64,000 nucleotides of DNA from Diphasiastrum complanatum (Eukaryota > Streptophyta > Lycopodiopsida > Lycopodiales > Lycopodiaceae): positions 17,831,779 through 17,895,778 of the forward strand of contig CM055108.1 in the NCBI GenBank assembly GCA_029204225.1. The letters are read 5' to 3'. The notes under the pieces are model-generated. The model was given only the letters and a program-made list of their open reading frames with translations. It searched no databases and was not told where the DNA came from. Positions 1-13,525 of the stretch are shown here, one piece after another; position 1 is the first letter of the stretch; the number at the start of each line of letters is the position of its first letter. The position numbers were made by a program, and so were the translations under genes.

Positions 1-1422
1 CGGCCTCCAGCACAATGAAGCAAGGAAGAAAACACAGCAGCAACAACTTAATGGTGTACTTTATGTACCCAAGTTAACAGAGAACCTATTGTCTATTAGC
101 TAGATCACAAATCAGGGCTATAGAGCTTTGTTCACTGCCAGCCGATGTACTATTTTATATGAGAATTTAAAAGAAATCCTCTCTGCTTATAGAGAAGAAA
201 ATTTGTATATATATTCAGTCATGATTTGCACTTTCTGTGAGCGGCTTAGATGCTAATTTATGACATTAAAGATTAGGTCATTTGAACATGCATTCAATCT
301 TGTATATGCATCATAACACAATGGTCAAGGACATGAATATAAACGTTGTTACTACAACTAATCAGTCTGTTTGTGAAAATTGCTTACTAGGAAAACAACC
401 TAGAACTAGATTTCCAAGAGGACAAGCCAAAAGGGTGAAGTCCATTGTGTCACTGATACACAATGACTTATGTGGTCCTATGAGCGTACCTTCATTAGGT
501 CAAGCTCTGTATTTTATTACATTCATTGATGACTACTCCCAATTTACCAAAATTATGTCCATAAAAAACAAGTCAGAAGCATTTAGTTGCCTCAAAGATT
601 TCAAGCAATACGTTGAGAATCAAATTGGTCAGGGGATCAAGGCCCTACGGTCTGATTCGGGGGGAGAGCAATTATCAAATGAAATGAAGGACTACCTATT
701 TTCATGTGGTGTGCACCATCAGTTTACTACGAGCTACACTCCACAGCAAAACGGAGTAGCTGAACGGAAGAACTGCACACTATTGGAAGCTTCACAATCC
801 ATGATAGTAAACTTGCATTTGCCTCAAACCTTTTGGACAGAAGCGATCTCTACGGCCTGCTATCTGCAAAATCACTCTAGTAGTAAAGCAGTTGATTCCA
901 AGACATCGTTTGAAACCTACTACGGCTACAAACCAAGTTTGAAACACCTACGTGTTTTCGGATGTCTCTGCTATGCACAAGTACCATCTGATCTGAGAAA
1001 GAAGCTGGACCCAGTAAGCTGCAAAAACATCTTCATCGGCTATTCAACATCACACAAAGCATATCATGTATATGATGTTGATACAGGTCAGATATCAGTC
1101 AGCCGTGAAGTTGTCTTTCTTGAAGACAAATTCCATGATTTCAAGCAGAAGTAGCCAATGCCAGAGCATGCCATAGCAGCTCCACCCTCCATCGATAGGC
1201 AATGACCTATGGCTGTTCAAACAATGAAGTTCATCCCAACGGCTCCACTTACCGTCGATGGACCTAGACCCACGATTGTTCAACCAAAAGATGACACAAT
1301 CCCAGTCATTCACCAAGGAGAATCGTTTGCTCATGCACCTACAAATGGAAGGTCTGTAAGACAATGACAATAGCCAGATCGCTTCGTCCCTCAGGCTTTC
1401 ATCAGTCATGATGAACTTGCTA
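1..1422 (+). mobile_element. Ty1/copia internal fragment (integrase)
   Basis: This is a partial copia polyprotein region cut by the window edge. The stretch at about 52-105 reads like the end of the protease/pre-integrase region (LYVPKLTENLLSI) and is then broken by stops. An open frame at 282-1154 carries the integrase core: HNDLCGPM (first Asp), FIDDYSQ, RSDSGGE (second Asp) and YTPQQNGVAERK (Glu). It ends with the usual post-integrase region (HLRVFGCLCYA, FIGYSTSHKAYHVYD). From 1155 to 1422 the integrase-RT linker continues with stops. The upstream His-Cys zinc finger is degenerate. No LTR is visible and the RT is missing, because the copia sequence stops where a (CT)n-bearing LTR piece begins. 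It is a dead fragment. Confidence 0.9.
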
Positions 1423-1477
1423 GGACCGAATAGCTTTGGGTAGGTGCTCGAGCCCCCAAAGCCTTTTCTACCAAAGG

Positions 1478-1681
<204 letters not shown>

Positions 1682-1740
1682 TAGGACTGAATAGTTTGGG
1701 GAAGGTGCATGAGCCTCCCAAACCTTTCTTAACCAAGGCT

Positions 1741-1910
<170 letters not shown>

Positions 1911-2160
1911 TGCTATGCAGGTTGAGGCGAGGTAGACGCTCCCAGCATTCGAACCTTGTGCTACATTCACAACACAACAGTGGAAGAATGTACAGGTGAG
2001 GGCTTTCGAAGGATTGTGGAATCAAAGCCCATGTTAAGTGTGAATAAGGGGGTGGATGTGGTAGTAAATGGTGGGGGTAGTGGTGGAAGGGGATTGGTGT
2101 TAGTAGGGAATGATACTGGAATGGTGGAAGTGATTTGAGTGGACGGGATCATACTTACTG

Positions 2161-3235
2161 AACCAGAATCGTAAGCGCCAACATCAAAAGAGCCAACTAC
2201 TGCAGCTATCGCTTGTCTTCGTTGGTGGGCTTGTTGGAGTAGAGCCTCCTACTGCGCTAGAATCTCCTTTGGGACTTAGGAGAATAGCAAGCTCCCTCTG
2301 GATTCAGCATATTCTGTTCCTATATCACTGCATAAGATATCAGGGGAGATGGTGTCGTCGGTGCTCACTACCTTATCCTTATGCTTCTTCGCGGGAGGTG
2401 TAGGGGAGACAGGTTCTGCTGATACCTGTGGGGTGGCCCACTTCTTTGTGCTAGGATAGACATCCTCTAGCTCTTTCAGTAAGGCGGTTGTTCGGTGTCC
2501 CAGGTGTTGTGTGACCAACATGCGCAATAAATAGCCACACTTGGTAGGGGATTTTGCTGGCTTTCAGCACCACACATAGTTTGTCAGCAACTTTCTCGGC
2601 CCACATGTAGTTCTATGTGGGATCCTCCATGGTCAGGGTCAATGAAAACAGATCGCTTGGTGGGATGCGATCCATCTTAGCGATGTGGACCTCTACCATG
2701 TGCACGAGGATTTCTGCGGCTGCTCGGAGCTTAGGATCTTTGATCAACTTGATGGAGATGTCGTCATTTGTCTGTGCAATGGTTTTGTCATCTTCTTGCA
2801 GGAACTTCATGAAATACTTTGAATCATAGCTGGTTACTCTGTCGTGAATTGTGTCTCTCAGATTTGGAAAGCCTATGCGTTGTAGGCATTCTAAAGAGAT
2901 GTCAATGATGCTGTAACTACCATCCTTGGAGTTGAGTTTGAAGGAATGAAACTCACCTGAGTATGTGGAATAGGTCGCTTGGACCAAACTCTCATTATGT
3001 TGATCAGTGAAACAGCTGAGATCAAAACCGATATTTGTTAAAAGATCTTTAGCCAGTATCAGCACATCGGAATAGTTCTTGATATAGATCAATGATAAAT
3101 CGCCCAAAAAGGGTTTGGGGACCTTTCGATGATGCAGTGAGAGTGAAGAGTCTTTGGAAGTCATAATGGCAGTAATTCTAGATAGTTTTGGAGAGGTTGA
3201 AAATTCTAAAAAATTCAGCATGAACTCTCTTGTAG
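2161..3235 (-). pseudogene. Retroelement-like ORF remnant, unrecognised
   Basis: A 202-residue open frame (2613-3221) is followed, after frame changes, by 2276-2527. The first part is a mixed alpha/beta-looking, uncharged-rich sequence (EDPKLRAAAEILVHMVEVHIA region). The second carries a Pro-rich basic stretch (SPTPPAKKHKDK). I do not recognise a named domain. The style and its position, upstream of nothing but gypsy pol on the same strand, suggest the extra gag-like ORF seen in some plant gypsy elements. The preceding 1980-2160 is G-rich with no gene. Confidence 0.35.
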
Positions 3236-3805
3236 AAATCTAGAATGAACTCGTCGAGGGAATGGGTGAGGCCTATATATAGACTTTTTGGACAGGAATT
3301 CGTAACTTTACTCAGTAATCATCCTCAGTGCCCACGATTTCTCAGTGAGGTTCGCAAATTTTGAGACACTATTTTGAGAGTCGGCGAGTTCTTGTAACTG
3401 AATTTTCTGTACAAAAATGGCCTGATCAGAATTCGCGGAGATGACAAAATCGTGGAGGTGATTTTAAGGCTTAGCGAATTGTCTACGAATTTTGTCAATG
3501 AGGATCTGATGTAAAAAACTAATTTTTTGCTATTTCTGAAAAGTTTGTCTCTGAGACAGAATTCATGGAGGTGATAAATGAATTGTGCATACTAAAAAGG
3601 GGGGTGAGTGAATTCTATTTGATGTGGTTGTGAGACAAAATTTGAGAAAGGAATGATTCTTGTGGTTGTTGAGAAAAAGACTGATTGTATGTCTGACCTG
3701 ATGATATCTTGATGTTTTGAAACAAGAAAACATACTAAAAAAATTGTTGAAATGGCAAGCAGACAGTAAATAGAATTAAAAAACAAAATTTACAAAATAA
3801 AGCAA
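3236..3805. other. No gene seen (AT-rich spacer)
   Basis: Short open frames only. Repeated GAATTCG/GAATTTTG-like words occur between 3290 and 3560, but no regular repeat unit or coding signal could be made out. Confidence 0.5.
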
Positions 3806-5039
3806 CTAATACATATCAGGATAAAAACAGGGCTCATTGTACTTTCTAAGTCTACTCCCATTAACCACAATGTCTAAAAGATCACCATGTAGGGTTTGGA
3901 GTTGTACATTTCCAGAGACAAATATCTTTTGAATGGCATAAGGTCCTTGGCTAGAAAATTTGAGTTTTCCTTTAAAGGTTTTGGCTTGGTATAGCAGGAC
4001 CTTATCTCTAACCTGGAACTCTTTGAGTTTTAACAATCGATCATGCCATGTCTTTTGTCAATGTTTGTGGACTTGTTGAGCATGGATGCTGATCTGATGT
4101 GTTTCACATAGTTGTTTCAGATGAAATAATCTATTTGCTAGGATCTGTTGATTATCTAGCTCAAGATTATAGGCTACTCGAAGGGATGGAATATGGAATA
4201 TGGAATTATACAGGCATAACGGCTTCTTGGCCATATACTAGCTGGAAAGGGGTTAAGCCTGTGGCTCACTTTGGGGTAGTGCGGTAGGCCCATAGAGCGG
4301 CATGAAGCTTTAGTTCCCAATCGGATCGGCTGGACTTGACAGTTTTGGTGAGAACACCACATAAGATTTTGTTTGTGGATTTCGCCTGGCCATTGCATCA
4401 TGGATAATACGGGGAACTTTTGCGATGTACCACAAAAAATTTGGAAAGTAGATCTGTTATGACAGAATTAAGACTCATGTGTACCCCTATCACTGATAAG
4501 TTTTTGAGGACAGCCGAAACGAACAATAACCTGTTCATAGAAATTGTGGTAGAACGAGCGTCAGCATTGCGAACAACTCTTGCTTCATCCCATTTGGTAC
4601 AATAGTTCGTAGCGACTATGATATAGCAGGATTGTGTGTGTCTAGCAGTGGGACTAATGGGTCCAACATAATCAATTTCCCATTTTTGGAAGGCTTGATT
4701 AGTTGTGACAGGATGTAAAGGCATGTAGTTGGTCTTTTGAAATCGTTTGGTTCTTTGACAAACATCACAGAGCTTAGTGTAGGTGTGCGTATCCTTAAAG
4801 AGGGTTGGCCACCAAAATTCTACCAAGAGAATCTTCTTAGCAGTCATTTTAGAAGAAAAGTGACCTGTTCCAACACCTTCATGAGTGAGGGATATAACAG
4901 ATGGTATTTCACCTTCAATAAGACAATGTCGGATAATTCCATCCAATCCTTGCTTGTAAAGTTGGCCTGCAATTAATGTATAGGGTTTGGTTTTGAGGAC
5001 CAACGCACGTTGTTCAGCTTTAGATAAGGATGGATTCAT
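3806..5039 (-). pseudogene. Ty3/gypsy integrase, broken
   Basis: On the minus strand the integrase reads from 5039 to 3806 in three pieces. The N-terminal zinc finger is recognisable (HEGVGTGHF, then LCDVCQR), followed by the core start WEIDYVGP. The core then changes frame near 4400. The C-terminal part (3806-4036) has the gypsy integrase tail pattern: VRDKVLLYQ, FSSQGPYAI, and VNGSRLRKYNEP at the end. Stops and shifts exclude function. It follows RNase H on the same strand in the normal gypsy order (RT-RNaseH-IN). Confidence 0.85.
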
Positions 5040-5054
5040 CTGCCCTGAAGTTAA

Positions 5055-5624
5055 CTATTCTATGATTTCCTTGGCCCAAACAAGTGCAGAGTCAACTTGA
5101 AATAAGATGTCATCGGGCAAATCATCGTTGTCACCTTGATCTGGGGTGGGTAGCTTAGAGATTCGAGATAGATGGTCTGCTAAAAAATGTTGAACGTCCT
5201 TTTGAACCATGATCCTAAACTCATATTCGCATAGTAATAGGATCCATCGAGTAATACGACCGGTCGTGCAAGTCTTGTTAATGAGATATAGGAGTGCTTG
5301 ATAATCAGTGAAGAAGGCAAAAACATTTTCCAGTAGATAATAATGAAACTTCTGAACCGCATACATCATTGCCAAAGCTTCATGCTCGGTAGTGGTATAG
5401 TTGACTTCAGCAGGTATCAATTGTCTACTAGGAAATCGGATTGGATAATCCTTTTTGAATCCTCTCGGTTGGGTGAGCACTGCTCCAATGGCATTCCTTT
5501 GATGCATCAGTATGCACATGGAATTCTTTGGAATAATCAGGAGCCTAGAGAATAGGTGCATTGGTAAGGGCTTCTTTGAGTTTATTGCATGCAACGCGTT
5601 GTTCATCAGTCCATTTGGGAACAA
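5055..5624 (-). pseudogene. Ty3/gypsy RNase H
   Basis: A 189-residue open stretch contains the gypsy RNase H signature: GAVLTQ, FPSRQLIPAEVNYTTTEHEAL, YAVQKFHYYLL, FFTDYQALLYL and ADHLSR. The first catalytic Asp region is altered (HQRNAIGAVLTQ). It lies between RT (higher coordinates) and integrase (lower coordinates). The same family is found on the plus strand at 29067-29952, where HTDASKYAIGAVLTQ is still readable. Confidence 0.85.
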
Positions 5625-6480
5625 CAGCTACTTTGTGGATTAAGCGTGCTTTATTAGCAAAGTTGAAAATAAAGCACCGATAGTAGTTGGCGTGGCCAAG
5701 GAAAGAATACACTTCGTGGATGGTATGTGGTTCCGATAGATTTTAAATGATTAGGATCTTTTCGGGGTCAGTTGCAATGTCATTTTTTGAAATGATATGT
5801 CCTAACACCATACCGTGTTACCCAGATCTGGCATTTTTCAGGGTTCAAGGAGATGCCAAAGCGTTGACATTGGATAATAATTTTCTCAAACATAGACAGA
5901 TGTTGTGTTTCTTTTGAATGTGCACCTCAATCATCCAAGTAGACTTCTAGGGTATCGCCCATTTGTTGAGAAAAGACAGCTTGCATAACATGTTGGAAAG
6001 TGCTAGGAGCATTACAGAGACCAAAAGACATGACTTTCCAACAGAAGATTTTCCATTCTATGGCAAAAGCGATTATATGTTGATCTTCTTCAACAATTTG
6101 GACATATTGTATCCGCTAAAGCCATCTAAAAAGGAATAAGCCTCATCTCCTGCTAGATTTTCTAAGATGGATTCTTTAAAAGTAATGGAAAATGATCATG
6201 TTCTGTAACGTAATTAAGTTTCTTAAAATTGACACAAATCTGGAGTTTTCCATTTTTCTTAGGAACGATGACGATTGGGGAGACCCACTCAGTATGTTCA
6301 ATTTCATAGATGAATCATGCATCTAACAAGCATTGTAGTTTTTCTTTGATTTTGGCCTTGTAGATTGGATCACATTTGTAGGGATGGCTAGCAGTTGGTC
6401 TCACACCCGATTTAAGGGGAATACGATGTACAGCTACTTGGGGTGAGACTCCTTTCATGTCTTTATAAGACCACGCGAAG
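5625..6480 (-). pseudogene. Ty3/gypsy reverse transcriptase, degenerate
   Basis: No long frame survives, but the translation in shifting frames gives SPIVIVPKKNGKLQICV, then FKKLN, scraps of the palm region, and the RT connection leading into RNase H. The same stretch at 29.07-29.95 kb reads DGFSGYNMIQI and ITFATEW, which confirms the family. The YxDD-type catalytic block is destroyed by stops here. Confidence 0.75.
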
Positions 6481-7334
6481 ACATGTCGATATTTGCATAG
6501 AAGCTTTTCAAGTGTTCTTCATTGTTCTCGATTGAGATGAGCCCCGACGTGGACAATGTATTCATTACTTTCATGTGGCTCACTCAAGGAGAGAGTGATG
6601 GTTCGGGCAGGGCCTTCATAGGGTGAATTACCGTTTTGGCTCATGTTGAGTTTGGGGTAATTGAATGCTTACATCCTCGATCGTATAGTCCTTGAAATAT
6701 GCAGGCACATCATGGGTTGGGGATTCGAGGGGAGCCTTGCCTTTCAACTGTTTGGATGGTGATTTGGTAGGTTCAAGGATTGGTGTATGAGCGGATGCCA
6801 TCTCATGAACTTCCCTAGCAGCGATAAGGTCTCCAAACGGCTGAATTTGAAGGGGCTTCTTCATCATTTCTTTCATGGTATGGCCACAAGGTTGTGGCTT
6901 CGGTGGCCGTGAGGTGTGCGGATGAGAAAGGGTGGCACATCATGGAGGATTTCGTCGTCGATTTGAAAAATTGTTTCCTCCTCATAGAGGTCCCATGGAT
7001 AGTTTGGTCATTTGACTCGGTATAGCTTGGTATCATGTTTTTTGACAATAACTTTGGCAATTGGTTCCACTTTGGATGATGCATTAGTGAATATATTAAG
7101 GTCATAAGAAGAATCTTCAGAAGTAAGACTGGTGTCGGACATAGGAGTTTCTCCTTCATATTTGTCACGACTCCAAGTGATAATCTGTTCTACTGGCTTT
7201 CCACAATTAGTTGTCTCACCAGTTTGGAATCTTAATTCTCTGGACTTCCAATGTACACTTGCGTTAGACTGGTAAAGCCAACGTCCTTTGAAGAAGAAAT
7301 CTTCGATCAAGTCTACTACGAAAGAAGATCTCAA
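6481..7334 (-). pseudogene. Gypsy region upstream of RT (gag/protease spacer)
   Basis: Open pieces at 7008-7334, 6815-7168 and 6628-6876 run into RT on the same strand. Near 6480-6600 the frames give words typical of the region just before gypsy RT (FAWSYKDMKG, then VAVHRIPLKSG). A retropepsin active site could not be found. The Pro/Lys-rich segment around 6700-6800 may be the gag-pol spacer. The assignment rests mainly on position. Confidence 0.5.
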
Positions 7335-7936
7335 AGCTGATCATGATTACGATAATGATGCAACCAAGTTATTCTCAAAGGATATATCTATAGAAGCAAA
7401 ATAAATTATCAATTCTGAATTACAGACAATCACTGCTGAGAAGAAATTAACGGGTCCTGAAGTTGAAACAACATGAGGATGGTCTTCAACGCTATATAAA
7501 ATACCTCTTCAAATCAGCGATGGACGCCTCCACAACGATCCAAGAAGTTCAGAGCAAGTGTAGCAGCAGCTAGGCCCAGCTATTGGTGGTTGAAACTGAA
7601 AATCAACACTTGGGAGCAAAGGTTTGGACTCTACAATAGGAAAAGACAATTTGGAGAGGCAAAATTGGAAGTCAATTTATTAGGTATGGTTAGGATAAAG
7701 ATCATTTAGGTCAATGTATGAATAGTATATTGTATAAGAAAATATGATTTTAAGCCAAATCTTTTACTTATGAAATATAGCATACACATAATAAATTAGA
7801 ATTTAATTGAAAATTATAACAATAAGATTATTTTCTTGTCATCAATAATAAGATATCACTAACACTTGTTGAGATTTTTTGTGAACCAATATAATTATAA
7901 AAACAAGTAAATAAATAAATTTATTTGAATTGGTAT
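7335..7936. other. No gene seen
   Basis: This stretch is AT-rich (7700-7930 especially) with only short frames. It has no recognised repeat. It separates the gypsy remnant from the copia LTR. Confidence 0.5.
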
Positions 7937-8576
7937 GTCTTGGATTCGTATGCCAAGAGTCACTGTCCCAGCAACCTCATTACATAAATTGCCTCTCCAT
8001 CTATCTCTCGCACAAGTCATATACAATCTGTCTATGAAATGTCATTATCACATGGTTGATCTCTTTATAGATCAAGTACATCCATGAGCTATGTACTGTC
8101 CAGCAGACCTTCACATGTGTGAAGAGTGCCTCATCATCTAGATCCACCAATAGGAGCCAAATATGCCCATTATCCAAAGTTGACTTATCACACTAGCTAG
8201 AAAGCAAAAGCTAGTCTCCACAAAAATAGGGATATTCCCTACAAAGTAGGATCTAGTGGAATATCTACATCTTATCCTCTACAACCTGATCCACACATGT
8301 GAACAACAACTTGACATGTTGGAGCATTTACTCGTTCACATAGAAGTGCAAGCTAATTTCATGCAAATTGGTCAAAGTGATTTTTTCTTAGATCCTAGCC
8401 ATAAATCAAGTTCACACTTGTGTAGATTGAACCAAAATGAATCTAACTATTTACAAGAACATTTTTAGATCCTTTCACACGTGGGAATAGGCTCCACAGG
8501 TGTGAGATCCTATCATGATCATAGATCTCATGATTGATTAATCCATTACATCAAGTTGGAAGTAACAATTTCAACA
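7937..8576 (-). repeat. Copia 3' LTR (left boundary uncertain)
   Basis: The LTR terminus TTTCAACA at 8576 is followed at once by CTCCTCCTCAC, the complement of a purine-rich polypurine tract (GTGAGGAGGAG). RNase H coding starts just beyond on the minus strand. The other end is only a guess (TGTCTTGGAT at 7937), since no second LTR or target duplication is present to fix it. The LTR contains several CACATGTG/CACACGTG words. Confidence 0.6.
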
Positions 8577-11500
8577 CTCCTCCTCACTTCTAACTTGGTA
8601 AGTCTAATGTACATCTATCATACAATTCCAAGAGCACAAAAATGGACCTTTCGGAAGTGGCTTAGTTAAGATATCAGCTATGCACTCGGATGATGGCACA
8701 TGATGAAGTTGTACCTCCTTGGATTGCACTTTTTCCCTCACAAAGTGATGAGCTATCTCAATATGCTTTGTTCTAGCATGGAAGATAGGATTTGTAGCAA
8801 TTTGTGTAGATGCTTAATTGTCACAATAAATGTAAGGGATTTCCTTAGTCTTTAGCACTTGTAGTTCCACCATAAGTCTTTTCAGCCATAGAAGTTCTTT
8901 TGTTGTTGAAGTCAATGCCTTGTACTCAGCTTCACAAGAGGAAAGTGAGATCGTATCTTGTATTTTGGAAAGCCAGGATATCACTCCTCCACAAAGGAAA
9001 GTGGAAAATGCACTTATGGATCTCCTATCCATCTTGTTTCCTGCAAAATCCAAATCCAAGTATGCCCTCAAGTGCTAGTTAGATCCTTGATAAAGAATGC
9101 CAAAAAATCTAGTAGAAGAGATATATCTAAGTACTCTCTTGGCACTTTTCCAATGATGCATCAAAGGACCTTGCATATGTTGACTTAACTTGCTTACACA
9201 ATAACTCAAATCTGGTCTAGTGATTGTCAAATAGATTAAGGAGCCTATAAGCTTTCTAAAGAGTGTGATGTCCTCAAAGGATGCTTCATCACCTTCATTA
9301 GAAACTTTAACAACTTGCTCCGTAGGGGTGTCAATCCCTTTACAATCTTTCATGCCAAACCTTTTAAGAATGGAAGTAGAATACTTTGATTGACTTATGA
9401 AAGTGAAATCACTAGCTCTAGAAACTTCTATTACAAGTATGAACTTAAGAAGTCTTAGATCTACCATCTTGAATTCACTAGACAATGCAACTACAACTTT
9501 TCTTATGCCTTCACCATCATTTCCTGTCAATATAATATCATCAACATAAAGAACTAAAATGATGATCTTACCATCATAACACTTGATGTACAAAGAAGGT
9601 TCATAAGAACTAATCACAAAGCTAAGGGAGTAGAGAAAATCATGCAACCTAGAGTATCAAGCTCTAGCTGCTTGCTTCAAGCCATATAGGCTCTTCTTCA
9701 AATGGCAATCCTTGTCCTCCTCACCATCCTTGATGAAGCCCTTGGGTGCAACATGTATATTTCCTCCTCAAAGTAGCCATTCAAAAATGCATTGGTCACA
9801 TCCATTTGATAGAGATTCCACTTGAACAAAGTAGCAATACAAAGGGTCAATCTAATAGTTACAAGCTTTGCTACAAGTGCAAATGTTTTTTCATAATCTA
9901 TTCCTTTAGTTTGAAGAAATTCCTTAGCAACAAATCTAGCTTGGTACTTACTTATAGATCCATCTTTATTGTACTTTAATATATAGATCCACTTACATGC
10001 AAGTGGCTTCTTCCCATGTGGAAGGTGTACAAGATTCCAAGTTTGATTATCTATCAAAGCATCAAACTCTACTTGCATTGCATCTCTCCAAATTTATGAT
10101 CTACTAGCATCTTCATAACATGATGGCTCTTCAAGCATTGTGGTTAGAAAAGAGTAAGAGTTAGAAGGAGTTATGTTTTCCCTTTTATTTCCTTTCTCAA
10201 GGTATGTGATTCTTGAAGGCTCGGCCTTGTTTGTGGATCTCCTCAACACCTTTGGTTCTTGAACTTGATCTTCCAAAAAAACATTCTCAAGCAGCTCCTC
10301 ATCGGGTTTTGCAAGATCTTCAACACATTGAGGATTAGATGCATTTGAAAACATCTTATAACTTTGAGGTTTGTCAAATAAGACATCCTTGCTAGCTTTT
10401 ACCTTACTTGAAATAGGATCAAATATCATATATCCTTTCTATTTTCACTATAGCCTACAAATATTCCTTTATAGGAACTTGCATCTTTTTTCCTTCTAGT
10501 TTCCAAAGGAATGTGGACATAACCTATACATCAAATACTTTAAAGTCATTTACATTGGGCTTATTCCCAAACAAAGCTTGATATGGTGAGATCCCAACAA
10601 TAGCACTACTAGGAAGCCTATCACATAAAAATTTAGCACAAGTTATGGCTTCTCCCCAAAATGAGATGGGTAGAGATGCATCAAGCCTCAAGGACTTTGC
10701 ACATTCACATAGGCTCCTATGTTTCCTCTTGGCCATCCCATTTTGTTGGGGGGTGTAGGAACAAGTAAGCTTTCTCTTAATGCCATTGCTCTCACAAAAG
10801 TCTCTCATCTTATTTGAGACATATTCTCCTCCATTATCACATCTTAGAACTTTAATGCAAGAACTAAGTTGTTGTTCCACTAAAGACTTAAACTTCACAG
10901 AAGCTTCGTAGACAAGGCTTTTCTTAGACAATAATTATATGCAAGTGAATCTAGTACAATCATCTATGAAAGTAACATACATTAAGGAACCTCAATTACT
11001 TTCATGAGAAAAAGCATGTACATCTGAATGAATAAGATCCAAGGGTGAAGTAGATCTTGACAAAGATATCTTGTAGGATGTCTTGTGTGACTTTGCAAGG
11101 CCACATGCCTCACACACTTTGTGAATGATCTGAAAGCTAGCTCCTTTGAGGCCATGGACTCCATTGAATGAAGATTAGGATGGCCTAATCTTTTATGCCA
11201 AAGCTCCATTTGAGTCATCTCCTTCCTAATTATACTCACACTTTCAATGGACAGATTAGCATCCAACTTAAAAAGCCTTCCTTGCTTAATGCCACTAGCT
11301 ATGCACTTACCATGTTTCAAGATGGAACACACTCCATTCTTGAAATGTACATCTAGTCCATTATCCATTAGTTGACAAACACTAAGCAAGTTTTTGGTAA
11401 TGGATGGAACATACAAAACATTATCAAGATCTATCCTTTTAGATGATCCTAAGCATAATGGAATAGATCCTATGCCGTCTATCTTACATTCTTGATCACT

Positions 11501-11890
11501 AGCAGTGTAGATTGATTTCTTAGAATCATTACAAGAAAGTAGAGAAGTAATGCTTTTTGAGTGACATGTGTGAACTAGCCCCACTATCAATCCACCATGT
11601 CTCTTTGCTTGATGTTGGTGTAGATGTTACCATCAAGGATGTGTTGAAGCCATCCTCTTCATCCTCCTCTTGTGAAAGATTTCCATGATCCTCATTGGCT
11701 TGTGAGATCTAAGTTCTTGTAGTATTTAGAAGCAAAGTGTCCTTTCTTTCCAATTCATAGATATTCTTTAATGAGTCCCAATCCTTTTTTGATGAGGAAA
11801 AAGAAGCCACCTCTTTCAAGAGGTCATTGCCTACATTCATGAGATTTTGACCAACAATGCATCTACCAAGCATGACTCTAGGAAACAGAC
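8577..11890 (-). mobile_element. Ty1/copia internal region, broken
   Basis: On the minus strand, in normal copia order from high to low coordinates, come a gag scrap (11.6-11.89 kb), pre-integrase (LWHKRLGHPN), integrase (RCDNGGEYVS, then SYTPQQNGMAKRK), linker (10094-10429), RT (WKWNLYQMDVTNAFLNG-type block at 9.8 kb and LYVDDIILTGND at 9.55 kb) and RNase H (8814-9071, SSCEAEYKAL). Frameshifts separate all blocks. The 5' LTR is gone; instead the gag end abuts an oppositely oriented copia gag. The 9880-12620 part matches 37130-41468 in inverse orientation. Confidence 0.9.
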
Positions 11891-13124
11891 TAGGGTTTCA
11901 CTTTAGGAAAACATGCTGGAAATTTCTAAATTTACAAAGTGAGTTTTGCTATGTATTTCAAGCTCCCATAGTGAAAAGATAGACTCATTGGCAGTTTCGA
12001 CCTTGTCCTCTCTATGTACATTGATTTTGTGATCCAAATGAAACCAACCCTTTGAGTACTTCAAACATTGTTCATACCTTCTAGAAACTAGTGAGAGATT
12101 GAATTCTAATAATTATGCTATTAGGATGGAGTCACTCATGGTGCTCCAAGACCTTGATGAGTTTCTGATTGAAGATGAAAATGAACCTCTAGGTGCACAG
12201 GAGTTAGCTAGATACAAGAAGAGATCTAGGCTTGCGTGCATGATCTTGGTCATTTGCATTACATCTTAGGAATATAAGTGATTAGAACTTCTGAATCTAC
12301 ATTCGTTTTTCACAAGATAAGTATGCTAATTCTATTCTTAGTAGATTTCATATTGTAGATGCAAAATCTTGTGATACACCTATGGAGTCAAATGTAAAGC
12401 TAACTATAAGAGGTAATGAAAGATCTTTCGAGGACATTACTCTCTATAGAAAGCTGGTTGGTTCACTTATATATCTAACCATCACAAGAACATATCTAAG
12501 CTATTGTGTTGGTAGATTAATCCAATTTATACATGATCTTAGTGAGAAGCATTGGAAGCTAGGGAAGAGATCTTTGAGATACATCAAGGGAACTCGAGAA
12601 TTTGGCATATTGTATGAGGGATCATCACCTAACTTGTATAGTTTTTCAGATTCAGACTTTGATGGAGATCAAATGGATAGGAAATCCATAAGTGCATATA
12701 ATATTTTCATATGTGATGGAGTTATATCATGGATGTCAAAGAAACAAGCCACTATCTCATTGTCCTCTAGTGAGGTCGAGTACAAAGCCCCTACTCATTG
12801 CACAAAGGAGATGTTATGAATTAAGAGAGCCCAAAAGTTGGCAAGCAATCCTATTTTTCATGCTATAGCAAGCATATTGAGGTGGCACATCACTTTGTGA
12901 GAGAACAAGTCGTGGCAAAGGAGGTGGAGCTTCAACATGTGTCTTCAAAGGAATGTGTAGCTGATATCTTCACCAAAGCACTTGGAAAAGACTTTTTTAC
13001 AAAGCATAGGACTTCACTTGGCATATTCTCTCGTCTCTTCATACACGACATAGTACAAGGCATTAGAGGAGTTCTCAATATCAAAAAGACCCTTTGTAAA
13101 GATACTTTTATTTGTTTTCTTTAG
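11891..13124 (+). mobile_element. Ty1/copia deletion derivative (gag joined to RT/RNase H)
   Basis: A plus-strand gag start (RMESLMVLQDLDEF, then LGAQELARYKKRSRLA, about 12120-12240) is fused at about 12240 directly to RT-RNase H C-terminal sequence (12382-12819: FEDITLYRKLVGSLIYL, FSDSDFDGDQMDRKS, ISLSSSEVEYKA). A second deletion removes the middle of RNase H, and the tail continues at 12882-13124 (ADIFTKALGKD). The inverted copy at 37.1-39.3 kb keeps about 1.7 kb that is missing at the 12240 join. Confidence 0.85.
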
Positions 13125-13525
13125 TTTCGGCCGTCACCAGGCCAATCAAAATGCATAGATTTGAAATCTACGTAACGTAGTTCAAATTAACTAAAAAATA
13201 AAAATGCAATATAGAAAACTTTGAAATTTGTTTCCGGACAGCATGGACGTATCCCATTGGTTTCTTCTTCCTACCCGACACGTGCTAATCTACCCGATGT
13301 CAATATCTCAAGTTAAATTTACTTAACTATGCTGGTTAGTATAATGAAATTTTCTAACTATACTAGTTACAATTATAGAAATATAGTATGTACAAGTACA
13401 TAAAATATGGTATACGCAGTAATTGTGACTATGTTGGCATTCACATTAGATTAAATGTGATACGAAAAATTAAAATTAAGTAACATATCAGAGAGATTTT
13501 TGGCGCCCAAGCTTTGAAAATAGCA
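13125..13525. other. AT-rich left flank of the BAH/H3-Ulp1 gene block
   Basis: No coding signal. It separates the copia end from the first gene of the block. A terminal inverted repeat with the right side could not be demonstrated. A 34-nt segment just outside it (13062-13095) recurs perfectly but inverted at 27684-27717. Confidence 0.4.
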